A DNA stretch of 64,000 bases from Kitasatospora sp. SolWspMP-SS2h (GTDB taxonomy: Bacteria > Actinomycetota > Actinomycetes > Streptomycetales > Streptomycetaceae). Position numbers and translations under genes: made by a program. Below are positions 14,818 through 24,680 of the stretch, piece by piece. How positions within the stretch are numbered: the first letter of the stretch is position 1; the number at the start of each line of letters is the position of its first letter. Location: the NCBI RefSeq assembly GCF_003259315.1, contig NZ_QLLT01000022.1, positions 1 through 64,000 of the forward strand, written 5' to 3'. Under the pieces are notes generated by a model. The model ran no database searches, was not told the DNA's origin, and was given only the letters and a program-made list of their open reading frames with translations.

Positions 14818-16706
14818 TTGTCGCCTTTCCCTGCTGATTCGTCACTGGCGTGGCTGCCGCCGCCCGGCCCGGCGACCGACCCGCCGCCCGGCCCGGCGAC
14901 CGGCGCGGTGCCGTTGACGCCGTCGGTGAAGGCGGCCAGCCACAGGCCGGGTTGGACCGGCTCGGGGGCGGGTGCGGGTGCGGGTACGGGTGCCTGCGGC
15001 GCGGCCGCGGCCCGCACCGGGGGCGCCGGGGCCTGGGCCGGGGCAGGCGTCCGGGCCGGGGCCTGCTGCGCGGGGCGGGAGGCGCCGAAGCGGGACGGGG
15101 CGGCGTGCCGGCGGCGCTGGGGCAGCCCGTTCGCGGTGCGCTCGAACACCTGGGGCGCGTCGTCCTCGTACGGCTTGGCCGCCGGCCCGGGCCCCGCGGG
15201 GGACGCCGCCGCGGACGCCGGTCCGGACGCCGCCGCGGGCACGGTGCGCGGGAACGTCCCGTCGGAGGGGGCCGGGAACGTCCCCGCCGCAGAGGCCGCG
15301 GGGGCCGGGAAGGCTGCGGAGGCCGGGAAGGCTGCGGTGGCGGCGAAGCCCCCGGCGGGGGTGTGGGTGGCGGCGGCGGGGTGCGGGCGGGGCGCGGTGT
15401 CCGCGAACTCGGCGCCGGGCACCGGCGGGTAGGGCTCGCCGTCGTACTGGCCGCCCGGCCCCTGGGGGGAGGGGAAGGCCAGCGGGGTGGTGGTGGCGAT
15501 CCGGCCGATGCCGTGGGCGCGGCTGGGCGCGGGCGCGGTGGTGATGTACGCCTCGGGGACGATCAGCACCGCGCGCACGCCGCCGTACGCGGAGGGGCGC
15601 AGCGAGACCTGGAAGCCGTAGGCGCGGGCGAGTCGGCCGACCACGGCGAGGCCGAGCCGGGGGGCCTCGCCGAGGCCGTTGAGGTCGATGCCGGACTCGG
15701 CCTCGGCCAGCATCCGTTCGGCCCGGGCGCGGCCCTCCTCGCCGAGGCTGAGGCCGCCGTCCTCGATCTCGATGGCGATGCCGGTCTGCACCTCGACGGC
15801 GGTGAGGTGGACGTTGGTCTGCGGCGGCGAGTAGCGGGTGGCGTTGTCGAGGAGTTCGGCGAGCGCGTGGATCAGCGGTTCGACGGCGGGGCCGACCACG
15901 GCGACCTCGGAGACCGGGTGGAGTTCGACCCGGCGGAAGTCGAGGATGCGGGAGATGCCGCCGCGCAGCACGCTGTACAGCGGGACGGGGTTGTTCCACT
16001 GGCGGCCGGGGCGGGCACCGCCGAGCACGGCGATGGAGTCGGCGAGGCGGCCGATCAGGGCGTTGCCGTGGTCGAGCAGCAGCAGGTCGTCGAAGACCGC
16101 GGGGTCGTCGCCGTGCCGGTCCTCCATCTTGCGCAGGTCGATGGCCTGGCGGTGGACGATGGCCTGGACCCGGCGGGCGATGTTGACGAAGGCGCGCTGC
16201 GCGGACTCGCGCATCGCCTCCTCGTTGTCGACGGCGTCCAGGACGGCGCGCAGCACGGCGTAGCGGAAGTCGTGGAACTCGTCGCCGGCGTTGTTGACGT
16301 GCTGCTGCTCGTAGGAGCGGAGCACGTCGGTGATGAACTCGCCGCCCTGCATCCGGGCGACGGCCTGCGGGAGTTCGTTCCTGGCGAGTTCGAGCATGCC
16401 GGCCTGCTGCCGGGCCAGGCGGTGCCGCTGCTCGGCGTCCTGCCGGGCGGCCTCCTCGCGGGCCAGTTCCAGTGCGCGGCCCCGGCGCACCGCTTCGTAC
16501 CCCGCCACCGCCACGGCCGCGGCGCCCACCAGGCCGCACCAGATGATCCCCGAGGTCGCCGCGCCCGGGTTCGCCGCGGCGGCGAGGCCGACGGCCGCGC
16601 CGATCACCGCCGCGGGCAGCAGACAGACGAGCACGGCCGCGGGCAGCCGTCCTCCTGAAGACGATCCGTCTGGTGACGATCCGGCTCGAAGCATCAGCAT
16701 CCTCAT
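14814..16706 (-). CDS. cvnA: Conservon sensor histidine-kinase-like protein CvnA
   Basis: About 630 residues. Two membrane segments (about 21-43 and 52-69) are followed by a basic, helical cytoplasmic region (75-235) and an HATPase domain with N-box ALAELLDNATRYSPP (281-295), G1-like EIEDGGLSLG (313-322) and G2-like LGLAVVGRLARAYG. No clear phospho-acceptor H-box is seen, as in other CvnA proteins. The last ~230 residues are Pro/Ala-rich and low-complexity. Start chosen at ATG 16706 (MRMLMLRAG); ATGs at 16700 and 16694 are alternatives, and none has a strong Shine-Dalgarno. It is the first gene of the conservon. Confidence 0.9.
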   Translation of the reverse strand: MRMLMLRAGSSPDGSSSGGRLPAAVLVCLLPAAVIGAAVGLAAAANPGAATSGIIWCGLVGAAAVAVAGYEAVRRGRALELAREEAARQDAEQRHRLARQQAGMLELARNELPQAVARMQGGEFITDVLRSYEQQHVNNAGDEFHDFRYAVLRAVLDAVDNEEAMRESAQRAFVNIARRVQAIVHRQAIDLRKMEDRHGDDPAVFDDLLLLDHGNALIGRLADSIAVLGGARPGRQWNNPVPLYSVLRGGISRILDFRRVELHPVSEVAVVGPAVEPLIHALAELLDNATRYSPPQTNVHLTAVEVQTGIAIEIEDGGLSLGEEGRARAERMLAEAESGIDLNGLGEAPRLGLAVVGRLARAYGFQVSLRPSAYGGVRAVLIVPEAYITTAPAPSRAHGIGRIATTTPLAFPSPQGPGGQYDGEPYPPVPGAEFADTAPRPHPAAATHTPAGGFAATAAFPASAAFPAPAASAAGTFPAPSDGTFPRTVPAAASGPASAAASPAGPGPAAKPYEDDAPQVFERTANGLPQRRRHAAPSRFGASRPAQQAPARTPAPAQAPAPPVRAAAAPQAPVPAPAPAPEPVQPGLWLAAFTDGVNGTAPVAGPGGGSVAGPGGGSHASDESAGKGDK

Positions 16707-16792
16707 ACGCTCGGAGGGGACAGGGAGGTGGGCGGGGCCGGGCGGTGCGGCGGGGCCCGGGCGCGAAGCAGCATAGCCGGTGCACGAAGTGC

Positions 16793-16807
16793 CTGACGGT
16801 CCGTCAG
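16793..16807. repeat. Palindrome CTGACGGTCCGTCAG
   Basis: Perfect 7-bp inverted repeat around a single T, 86 bp upstream of the cvnA start. The same palindrome (central A) occurs at 28494-28508, with a degenerate copy at 5678-5690. Could be a regulator-binding site or a small hairpin. Confidence 0.55.
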
Positions 16808-16972
16808 ACGCCTTTTCCCCCAGGAGGGTTGCTCTCCCGGACGACTGTTCCCGGGGCCTGCCCGGGCGGTCCGGACCGCGCCGTGCCCGACTCATAGGCT
16901 TGTCGCACCATGCGCCCCCGGAGTAGCCCCACCCGGCGGATTCACCCGGACGAGCGGCAGTCCCGGCAAACC

Positions 16973-16992
16973 TTCGACCACGGCCGGTCGAA
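16973..16992 (+). promoter_or_regulatory. Inverted repeat upstream of the PHP-hydrolase gene
   Basis: TTCGACC-N6-GGTCGAA, a perfect 7-bp inverted repeat, ends 6 bp before a TAGAGC -10-like hexamer (16998-17003) on the plus strand. Its placement over the probable -35 region suggests an operator; the regulator is not identifiable. Confidence 0.45.
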
Positions 16993-17198
16993 ACTGCTAG
17001 AGCCGACCCTCGAACCCCCGCCCGCCCCCGCGACAGGAGTTCGATGGCCTCCCCGGCCCGGCCCGGACGCTGCCGCGCGCCCCGTTCACGACTCCTCCCC
17101 AGCCCGGTGGGCGCCGGCTCGCCCCCGGATCACCGCCGGTTCACCCCACCGGGTAAGGGCCCCGGACGACCCGTCCGCGCCCACCACCGGAGGCCCCG

Positions 17199-18776
17199 AT
17201 GCCCACCGACCCGTCCGCCCGGCCCGGCCGCCGCGCCCTGCTGCGCACCGGCCTCGCCACCGGCGCCGCGACCGCCGTCGGCCTGGCCACCCCGGCCACC
17301 GCCTCCGCCGCCGCCCCCACCGCCGGTCCCACCGCCGCCGCTCCCGCCGACCGGACCGTCACGCTGACCGGCCGACTCCCCACCGGCGCGCCCGACTTCG
17401 TCCACCTCCCGGTGGAAGTCCCGCCCGGGGTGCGGGAGATCGCGGTGTCGTACCGCTACGACCGGCCCGCCGTCCCGGCCGGCACCCCGGGCAACTCCTG
17501 CGACATCGGCCTCTTCGACCAGCGCGGCACCGACCTGGGCGGCCGGGGCTTCCGCGGCTGGTCCGGCGGCTTCCGCGACTCGTTCAGCATCTCCGCGACC
17601 GCCGCCACCCCCGGCTACCTGCCCGGACCGATCGACCCTAACACCTGGCACGTGGTGCTCGGCCCCTACCAGGTCGCCCCGCAGGGCCTGGCCTACACGG
17701 TCGAGGTCACCTTCCGGTTCGGCCGCCCGGGCCCGGCCTCCACCCCGCACTACCCGGCCGAACGGGCCCGCGGCCGCGGCCGGGCCTGGTACCGGGGCGA
17801 CTGCCACCTGCACACCGTGCACTCGGACGGGCGCCGCCTTCCCGAGGAGGTCGCGGCCGGTGCCCGGGCCGCCGGGCTGGACTTCATCGTCTCCACCGAC
17901 CACAACACCAGCTCCGCGCACGGCGCCTGGGGCCCGCTGGCCGGGGACGACCTGCTGATCGTTCTCGGCGAGGAGGTCACCACCCGCAACGGCCACTGGC
18001 TGGCCCTCGGCCTGGAGCCCGGCCGCTTCGTCGACTGGCGCTACCGCTCGCGCGACGACCTGTTCCCCCGCTTCGCCCGCCAGGTCCGCCGCGACGGCGG
18101 CCTGGTCGTCCCCGCCCACCCCTACTGCCCGTACGTGGCCTGCCAGTGGAAGTTCGGCTACCGGGACGCCGACGCCGTCGAGGTCTGGAACGGCCCCTGG
18201 ACGTACGACGACGAATCCGCCGTGGACACCTGGGACGCCGGCCTGGCCACCGCCCTGCGCGAGGGCCGCGGCTGGCTGCCCGCGCTGGGCAACAGCGACG
18301 CCCACAGCGAGCCGCAGCCGATCGGCAGCCCGCACAACGTCGTCCTCGCCGAGGACCTGAGCCGCGCCGCGATCCTCGACGGCCTGCGCGCCGGACGCAG
18401 CTGGATCGCCGAGTCCGCCGCCGTGCAACTGGAGTTCACCGCCACCGGCCACGGCCGCCAGGTCGGCATCGGCGAACGCCTGACCGTCCCCGCCGACGCC
18501 CCCGTCGACGTCCGCCTCACCGTCTCCGGCGTCCCCGGCGGGACCGCCCGCCTGCTCACCGACGAGGGACAGCTCCACCAGGAGCCCCTCTCCCCCAGCG
18601 GCCCCACCACCCTCACCTGGCGCACCACCGCCTCCCTCGCCGGCTACGTCCGCGCCGAAGTCCGCCACCCCCGGCCGGACGGCACCCCGGGCCAGGGCAC
18701 CACCATGGGCCCCGCCCTCCCCTGGGGCCCGATGGCGGCCCTCACCAACCCGATCCTGCTCGCCGCCACCCCCTGA
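17199..18776 (+). CDS. Secreted CehA/McbA-type PHP-domain metallohydrolase (Tat substrate)
   Basis: 525 residues. The N-terminus GRRALLRTGLATGAAT is a twin-arginine signal followed by an Ala-rich cleavage region. The catalytic PHP domain (about 195-420) shows metal-binding motifs DCHLHTVHSDG, STDHNTSS, VVPAHPYCPY and LGNSDAHSEP. Beta-rich flanking regions lie on both sides. The protein resembles the CehA/McbA family (named for carbaryl hydrolases) widespread in streptomycetes, most of whose substrates, probably phosphoesters or carbamates, are unknown. It is monocistronic and divergent from the conservon. Confidence 0.88.
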   Translation: MPTDPSARPGRRALLRTGLATGAATAVGLATPATASAAAPTAGPTAAAPADRTVTLTGRLPTGAPDFVHLPVEVPPGVREIAVSYRYDRPAVPAGTPGNSCDIGLFDQRGTDLGGRGFRGWSGGFRDSFSISATAATPGYLPGPIDPNTWHVVLGPYQVAPQGLAYTVEVTFRFGRPGPASTPHYPAERARGRGRAWYRGDCHLHTVHSDGRRLPEEVAAGARAAGLDFIVSTDHNTSSAHGAWGPLAGDDLLIVLGEEVTTRNGHWLALGLEPGRFVDWRYRSRDDLFPRFARQVRRDGGLVVPAHPYCPYVACQWKFGYRDADAVEVWNGPWTYDDESAVDTWDAGLATALREGRGWLPALGNSDAHSEPQPIGSPHNVVLAEDLSRAAILDGLRAGRSWIAESAAVQLEFTATGHGRQVGIGERLTVPADAPVDVRLTVSGVPGGTARLLTDEGQLHQEPLSPSGPTTLTWRTTASLAGYVRAEVRHPRPDGTPGQGTTMGPALPWGPMAALTNPILLAATP

Positions 18777-18801
18777 CCCGCTCCGCTCCGCGCGCCCCCG
18801 C

Positions 18802-19116
18802 TCAGGTCAGTTCCAGCACCTTCCGCCCGCAGCGCAGGAACACCCGGCGGGTGGCAGTCGGGCGGGCGAGGCCGTGGGCGCCGAGGACGACGAGCAGGCG
18901 CTCGTCCGCGTCGGTGCGGGTGAGCGGGACGGTGTGCCGCGCGCCGTCGGTGTGTTCGACGACCAGCCTCAGGCCGCCCGCCGCAGCGACCCGGCGGACC
19001 TGGTTGAGGCTGGGCAGTTCGCCGCTGACCTTGACCAGCGGGTCGCCGAGGGTGGCCGCGCCGTGCGCGGCCGGGTCGACGGCGGGCAGCGGCCCCGCCT
19101 GGGAGTAGCGGCGCAC
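18802..19116 (-). CDS. Hypothetical protein, unrecognised
   Basis: About 104 residues from the GTG at 19116 (VRRYSQAGPLPAVDP). The core is PLVKVSGELPSLNQVRRVAA followed by GGLRLVVEHTDGARHTVPLT and a basic end RRVFLRCGRKVLELT. It looks like a small beta-rich fold, and I cannot name a family. A longer reading to 19203 is possible, but its first 29 codons lie across a 22-bp tandem repeat and are low-complexity, so I prefer the shorter start. It is convergent with the PHP hydrolase. Confidence 0.55.
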   Translation of the reverse strand: MRRYSQAGPLPAVDPAAHGAATLGDPLVKVSGELPSLNQVRRVAAAGGLRLVVEHTDGARHTVPLTRTDADERLLVVLGAHGLARPTATRRVFLRCGRKVLELT

Positions 19117-19119
19117 CGC

Positions 19120-19163
19120 GCACCCGGTTTTCGCCCGTCCCGCACCCGGTTTTCGCCCGTCCC
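19120..19163. repeat. Tandem duplication of a 22-bp unit
   Basis: Two perfect 22-bp copies (19120-19141 and 19142-19163) with core cccggttttcgcccgt. A degenerate partial copy follows to about 19187 (ggttttccacccg). It lies just upstream of the start of the 18802 gene on the minus strand, where it could affect its promoter or lengthen its N-terminus. Confidence 0.8.
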
Positions 19164-19288
19164 GCGCGCCGCGGTTTTCCACCCGCCCGCGCCACGTGTG
19201 CACCTTGGCAGTGGCGCGCCCGGCTGCGAAGGTGACGGAGTATCAGCCCACCATCCCCTTGTCCGATCATCCCGATGGGAGCGTGCGC

Positions 19289-19993
19289 ATGACCGCACCG
19301 GTACTGACGGTGGACCAGGTGGTCGACCGGATGACGGACCTGGCCGCCGAACTCCCGCCCCGCGACGGGGTCGCCGTGTTCAACGCGATGTACCTGACCG
19401 TCACCCGGCTGGTCCGCGACCACCTCGCCGCCGGGTACTTCGACGACCCGGTCGCCATGGCCGAACTCGACGCCGTCTTCGCCGCCCGCTACCTCGCCGC
19501 CGTCGACGACAACCGCGCCGGACACCGTCCCGCCGCCTGCTGGCGCCCGCTGTTCGAGCTGCGCGCCGCCCCGGGCGTCCACCCGCTCCAGTTCGCCCTG
19601 GCGGGCATGAACGCCCACATCGAGAACGACCTCCCGCTCGCCGTCCTCGACACCTGCCGCCTCACCGACCGCACCCCCGACCGGCTGCACGCCGACTACC
19701 TGCGGATCAACGCCCTGCTCGCCCGGGTCGAGGCCGAGGTCCGCGCCTCCCTGCTGCCCGTCCCGGCCGGCGGCGCGCTGCTGCACGTGCTGTCCGTCTG
19801 GAGCATCGACCGCGCCCGCGACGCCGCCTGGGCCTCCGTCCTCGCCCTGTGGGAGCTGCGCCGCCTGCCGCCCGCCCGCGACCTGGTCGCCGACGCCCTC
19901 TCCGGCTCCGTCGGCATGGTCGGCCGCGCCCTGCTCACCCCGCTCACCCCGCTCACCCCGCTCAGCCCGAACCGACCGCGCTCCGGGGACTGA
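19289..19993 (+). CDS. DUF5995-type protein
   Basis: 234 residues, all-helical. Features I associate with DUF5995 are the N-terminal VDRMTDLAAELPPRDGVAVF, NAMYLTVTRLVRDHL, the central RPLFELR plus FALAGMNAHIENDLPLAVLD, and a C-terminal segment beginning WSIDRARDAAW. The conserved His/Asn/Asp cluster (NAHIENDLP) could form an active or metal site, but no function is established to my knowledge. The ATG is preceded by GATGGGAG. The C-terminus carries a short TPLTPLTPL repeat. Confidence 0.75.
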   Translation: MTAPVLTVDQVVDRMTDLAAELPPRDGVAVFNAMYLTVTRLVRDHLAAGYFDDPVAMAELDAVFAARYLAAVDDNRAGHRPAACWRPLFELRAAPGVHPLQFALAGMNAHIENDLPLAVLDTCRLTDRTPDRLHADYLRINALLARVEAEVRASLLPVPAGGALLHVLSVWSIDRARDAAWASVLALWELRRLPPARDLVADALSGSVGMVGRALLTPLTPLTPLSPNRPRSGD

Positions 19994-20111
19994 CGGACCG
20001 GTGCCCGATGATGGGTCCACCGGCGGGCCGGGCGGGACGAACGCCGGAACGGCCTCCGGACGAGGGCGGACACGGACACGGGCACGAGCGCGAACACGGG
20101 ACGGAACAGCC

Positions 20112-21659
20112 ATGGCGAAGCGCACGAAGGACGAGCAGGGGTCGAAGCGCCGGGGCCCCGACCCGCGGCACTTCGTGCAGGTCGCCCGCCGGCCGAGCCT
20201 CGGCGTCGAGGTGTCGACGGGCCGGGCCTGGGTCGGCGTCGACCAGCAGGTCGGCCACGGCTCCGCCGACGCCCTGTTCGCGCTGACGGAGGAGCAGTAC
20301 GCCGCGGCGCTCGCCGGTGAGGGGCTGGGGCCGTTCGAGGGCGAGTGCTGGCGGGGCGAGCACGACGACCTGCTGCTGTTCCACCCGGGCGGCGGGTCCT
20401 GGTACCCGGAGCGGTGGTCCCCGTGCCGGGCCCGCATGCTGCCGCCCCGGTTCGAGGGCGAGCTCTGGTGGCACGTCGACGCGTGGGACGAACCCGCGGA
20501 CAGCGCCCGGGCCGAGGTCTCCCGACGCCTCGCCACCGGCCCGGACGGCACCGCCGACCGGGTGTTCCGGCTGGTCGGCGACGGCGCCCACCCCCGCCCG
20601 GCCGCGCTGATCGGCGGGCTGCCCCCGGGCAGCGACCGCGCCCGGGCCCGGGCGGTCCTGGGCGATCCGGTGGAGGCGGGCGGCGACGTGTACGCCGTGG
20701 AGGGCGACCGGGTGCGGCTCGGGTACGCCGACGGCGGCCTGGTCGAGATCGCCCTGGAGCGCCCGGCCCCGCGGCCGCTGCCGGAGGGCCCGGTCCGCGC
20801 CTTCCTCGCCGCGCTCGGGGAGCCCGAGGCGGGCCCGGCCTTCCGGGAGGTGGCGCGGCTCGCGGGCGGTACGGGCCGGCGGTGGGCGGCGTCCTCGGGC
20901 TCCCCCCGGCGGCTGCTCGCGTTCGACGGCGGCGTCGAGGTGCAGGTCGAGGAGGGCCGGGTCCTGAGCGCCCGGGTCCGGCTCCGCGCGGACGCCTCCG
21001 GCCCGGCCTACCGGCACGCGCCCGACCTGCTCCCCGGGACGGCCCGGCCGCCCACCCGCGCGGACTTCCACCGCGCGCTCGGCCTGCCGTCGGCGACCGG
21101 CGCGGGCACCGACCTGTACCGCTACGGCACCCGCGACCTCCTGGTCGAGTACGCCGAGCACGACGAGCACGACAAGCACGCCGAGTACGCCGACCACACC
21201 GAGCACGCCGCCGGTACCGCGGACGCGGTGACGGCGGTCCTGCGCGGGACCAGCGCCCCGCCCGGCGTCCACCGGTGGCGCTCCGGCGAGTTCACGCTGT
21301 TCCTCGACGTCCTGGGCCGCCCGGAGGCGCACCCGCTCGTCGCCCACGTGCGCGGCCTCCCCGGGGTGCGCCTGACGCTCCGCCGCGGCGCCGTCGCCGA
21401 GGTCGAGATCGGCGGCCGCGGCCACCGGAGCGAGCGCTTCGCGGCGTTCGTCGACGGGATGCCGGGCGAGCCCACCCGCGCGGACCTGCCGCTCGGGGCG
21501 CCCACCGAGCGCGGCGCGCACGACGACCTGTGGGACTTCGCCCGGGGCCGCATCCACGTCCACTCGTCCGACGGGACGGCGGTCAGCACCGTCACCGTCC
21601 GCCGGGAACCGCCGCACGGCCTCGCGGTACGCCCCGGGACGGCGCACCGCGACCGCTGA
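20112..21659 (+). CDS. Repeat-containing protein of unknown function
   Basis: 515 residues. At least two copies of a module are visible: RARAVLGDPVEAGGDVYAVE with VRLGYADGGLVEIAL, and FHRALGLPSATGAGTDLYRY with DLLVEYAEH. The pattern is LGxPxxxGxDxYxY followed by a hydrophobic strand and a glycine turn. The second copy carries an inserted His/Asp/Glu-rich stretch (EHDEHDKHAEYADHTEH). No signal peptide or membrane segment is seen, so it is probably cytoplasmic. I do not recognise the family. The ATG (MAKRTKDEQG) fits the codon bias better than upstream starts. Confidence 0.7.
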   Translation: MAKRTKDEQGSKRRGPDPRHFVQVARRPSLGVEVSTGRAWVGVDQQVGHGSADALFALTEEQYAAALAGEGLGPFEGECWRGEHDDLLLFHPGGGSWYPERWSPCRARMLPPRFEGELWWHVDAWDEPADSARAEVSRRLATGPDGTADRVFRLVGDGAHPRPAALIGGLPPGSDRARARAVLGDPVEAGGDVYAVEGDRVRLGYADGGLVEIALERPAPRPLPEGPVRAFLAALGEPEAGPAFREVARLAGGTGRRWAASSGSPRRLLAFDGGVEVQVEEGRVLSARVRLRADASGPAYRHAPDLLPGTARPPTRADFHRALGLPSATGAGTDLYRYGTRDLLVEYAEHDEHDKHAEYADHTEHAAGTADAVTAVLRGTSAPPGVHRWRSGEFTLFLDVLGRPEAHPLVAHVRGLPGVRLTLRRGAVAEVEIGGRGHRSERFAAFVDGMPGEPTRADLPLGAPTERGAHDDLWDFARGRIHVHSSDGTAVSTVTVRREPPHGLAVRPGTAHRDR

Positions 21660-21741
21660 CCGGCCCCGGAGCGGCCGGAGGAGGCGGAGAGGGCGGCGCG
21701 GGCCCGGCGGCGCTGTCGTACCGCGCCCGTACGCTCCGGCC

Positions 21742-22086
21742 ATGAGCGTCTCCCTCTACTACTCCGCGGACCGTGCGCTGCCGCTGACCGCGGCCGAGGC
21801 GTCCGCGGTCGCCCGCGTCGCCGCCGACCACCTGGCGTCCTTCCCGTACCGGGACGAGGAGAGCCTGTACCTGTACGACCTGCCCGAGGACGGCGGCGGC
21901 GAGCCGGAGCGGATCGTGGCGGGCTCCACCAAGCTGCCGCTCGACCCGGACCGGGCGCTGCCGGTGATCACCCACGTCCTGGCGGCGGTGACGGCCCTGC
22001 GTCGCGCCCTGCCCGGGGCGCGGTGGCACGTGCACCTGGACGACCTCGACGTCCCGTGGGACGAGCACGGCGGCTACGCCTTCTGA
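21742..22086 (+). CDS. Small hypothetical protein
   Basis: 114 residues, MSVSLYYSADRALPLTAAE at the start and RWHVHLDDLDVPWDEHGGYAF at the end. Composition and codon bias are those of a real gene. The alpha/beta pattern, with an acidic C-terminal edge, is not one I can name. The ATG lies 6 nt after a TACGCT hexamer (21730-21735) with no Shine-Dalgarno, suggesting a leaderless transcript separate from the 20112 gene. A very strong hairpin follows the stop. Confidence 0.7.
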   Translation: MSVSLYYSADRALPLTAAEASAVARVAADHLASFPYRDEESLYLYDLPEDGGGEPERIVAGSTKLPLDPDRALPVITHVLAAVTALRRALPGARWHVHLDDLDVPWDEHGGYAF

Positions 22087-22110
22087 CGCCCGGGCCGGGA
22101 GGCGCGCGCA

Positions 22111-22143
22111 GGGGCCGGGCACTCCCCCGGAGTGCCCGGCCCC
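22111..22143. terminator. Strong hairpin between convergent genes
   Basis: GGGGCCGGGCACTCC and GGAGTGCCCGGCCCC form a perfect 15-bp stem with a 3-nt loop. It lies 24 bp after the stop at 22086 and 53 bp beyond the end of the convergent guaB1 gene, so it can serve both. Confidence 0.85.
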
Positions 22144-22196
22144 GCTTCTCCCGGCTACCGCCGGCTACCGCCTACCGATCGCCGATCGCCGACCGC

Positions 22197-23756
<1,560 letters not shown>

Positions 23757-23927
23757 TCACCACAACCGGACGCCCCCGATCCCGGAGCCGCTTCGTACGA
23801 ACCTCCGAACCCCCGCCACCGGCCCCGCCCGAGCCGCCGCTCCCCGCCCGCCCCGGGTGCGCCGCGGCCCCCTGCGGTGCGGTGCACCGAGGGGGCCGAG
23901 CGGCGGTTCCGCGCAGGTGGGCGGTTC

Positions 23928-24680
23928 CTAGTAGCCGCGCCAGTTGGCGCCGTAGCCGCGGGCGGCGGCCATGTTGTCCATGTTGCCGTAGCGGGCGTCG
24001 CAGTAGCGGGAGCTGGCGATCAGGTTGTCGACGGGGTTGCGGATGTCCGTGTGGCCGGGCAGCGCGTACACCTTGAAGGTCGGCATGATCACCTGGGTCA
24101 GGCCGATCGACGGGGTGCCCTTCTTGGCGTTCGAGTCCCAGTTGTTCTGGGCGTTCGGGTTGCCGGAGGACTCGGCGATCGCGGCGGCGCGCATCGCCTT
24201 CGCGGACGGGACGTGCTGGCCGTTGGCGGCCAGGACGTCGCGGGCCTCCTGGATCCAGCCGTCCAGGTTGTTCGGGTAGGTCTTCTTCGCGGCGGCGGCG
24301 GCCTGCTCGGCCGCCTGCTGGTCGGCGGCCTGCTTCGCCTGCTCCGCGGCCTGCTGCTGGGCGGCCTGCTCGGCCGCCTGCTGGTCGGCGGCCTGCTTCG
24401 CCTGGTCCGCGGCCTGCTGGTCCTGCTGGACCGGCTCGCGCGCCTCGCTGCGGGAGGCGGCCTGGCCGCCGTCGCGGTTCGCGTCCTGGGTGTCCGCGGT
24501 GGTGACCGCGGCGGCGTCGGTGCGGTGGGACGCGGGTCCGGCGAACGCCTGGGTGACGGGCAGCAGCGTGCCCACGGCGATGGCGCCGGCCAGTCCGATG
24601 CCGAGGACGGCGTCGGGCATGCGGTGGTGGCCCATCCGCACCTGGGGCAATCGGCCGAGGTTGTGCTTGATGCGTCGCAT
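23928..24680 (-). CDS. Secreted transglycosylase (SLT-domain) protein with a Gln/Ala-rich helical spacer
   Basis: 250 residues. An N-terminal hydrophobic segment (about 22-48, LGIGLAGAIAVGTLLPVTQA followed by FAGPA) acts as signal peptide or anchor. A Gln/Ala/Lys-rich coiled-coil-like spacer (about 80-135) contains a duplicated 21-residue unit. The C-terminal catalytic domain has AMRAAAIAESSGNPNAQNNW, with the likely catalytic Glu, then SIGLTQVIMPTFKVYALPGH and the final YGNMDNMAAARGYGANWRGY. It should act on cell-wall peptidoglycan. The ATG is preceded by GGAGGT. A long untranslated region lies upstream. Confidence 0.88.
   Translation of the reverse strand: MRRIKHNLGRLPQVRMGHHRMPDAVLGIGLAGAIAVGTLLPVTQAFAGPASHRTDAAAVTTADTQDANRDGGQAASRSEAREPVQQDQQAADQAKQAADQQAAEQAAQQQAAEQAKQAADQQAAEQAAAAAKKTYPNNLDGWIQEARDVLAANGQHVPSAKAMRAAAIAESSGNPNAQNNWDSNAKKGTPSIGLTQVIMPTFKVYALPGHTDIRNPVDNLIASSRYCDARYGNMDNMAAARGYGANWRGY
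24298..24419 (-). repeat. Internal 63-bp tandem duplication in the SLT gene
   Basis: 59 nt at 24298-24356 recur at 24361-24419 with a single mismatch, a 63-bp period that encodes a 21-residue Gln/Ala-rich unit. It lengthens the spacer between membrane and catalytic domain and is likely to vary between strains. Confidence 0.8.

Larger units (their letters stand above)
16707..17198. other. Divergent intergenic region between the conservon and the PHP-hydrolase gene
   Basis: Contains the palindrome CTGACGGTCCGTCAG (16793-16807), an inverted repeat TTCGACC-N6-GGTCGAA (16973-16992) followed by a TAGAGC hexamer (16998-17003), and an ATG at 17044 preceded by AGGAG with good spacing. The frame from 17044 runs into the hydrolase gene in another phase and has poor codon bias, so I do not call it a gene. 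No other coding sequence is supported. Confidence 0.55.

Noticed and set aside
17044-17367. Upstream ORF with AGGAG before the PHP-hydrolase gene as a real gene
   Set aside because: Arg/Pro-rich translation and poor third-position GC, and it overlaps the clear hydrolase gene; kept only as a possible leader ORF.
19120-19187. Start of a CRISPR array
   Set aside because: The two 22-bp copies are directly adjacent with no spacers and there are no cas genes.
18802-19203. Longer version of the 18802 gene starting at 19203
   Set aside because: The extra N-terminal residues come from the tandem repeat and are low-complexity; the GTG at 19116 is more likely.
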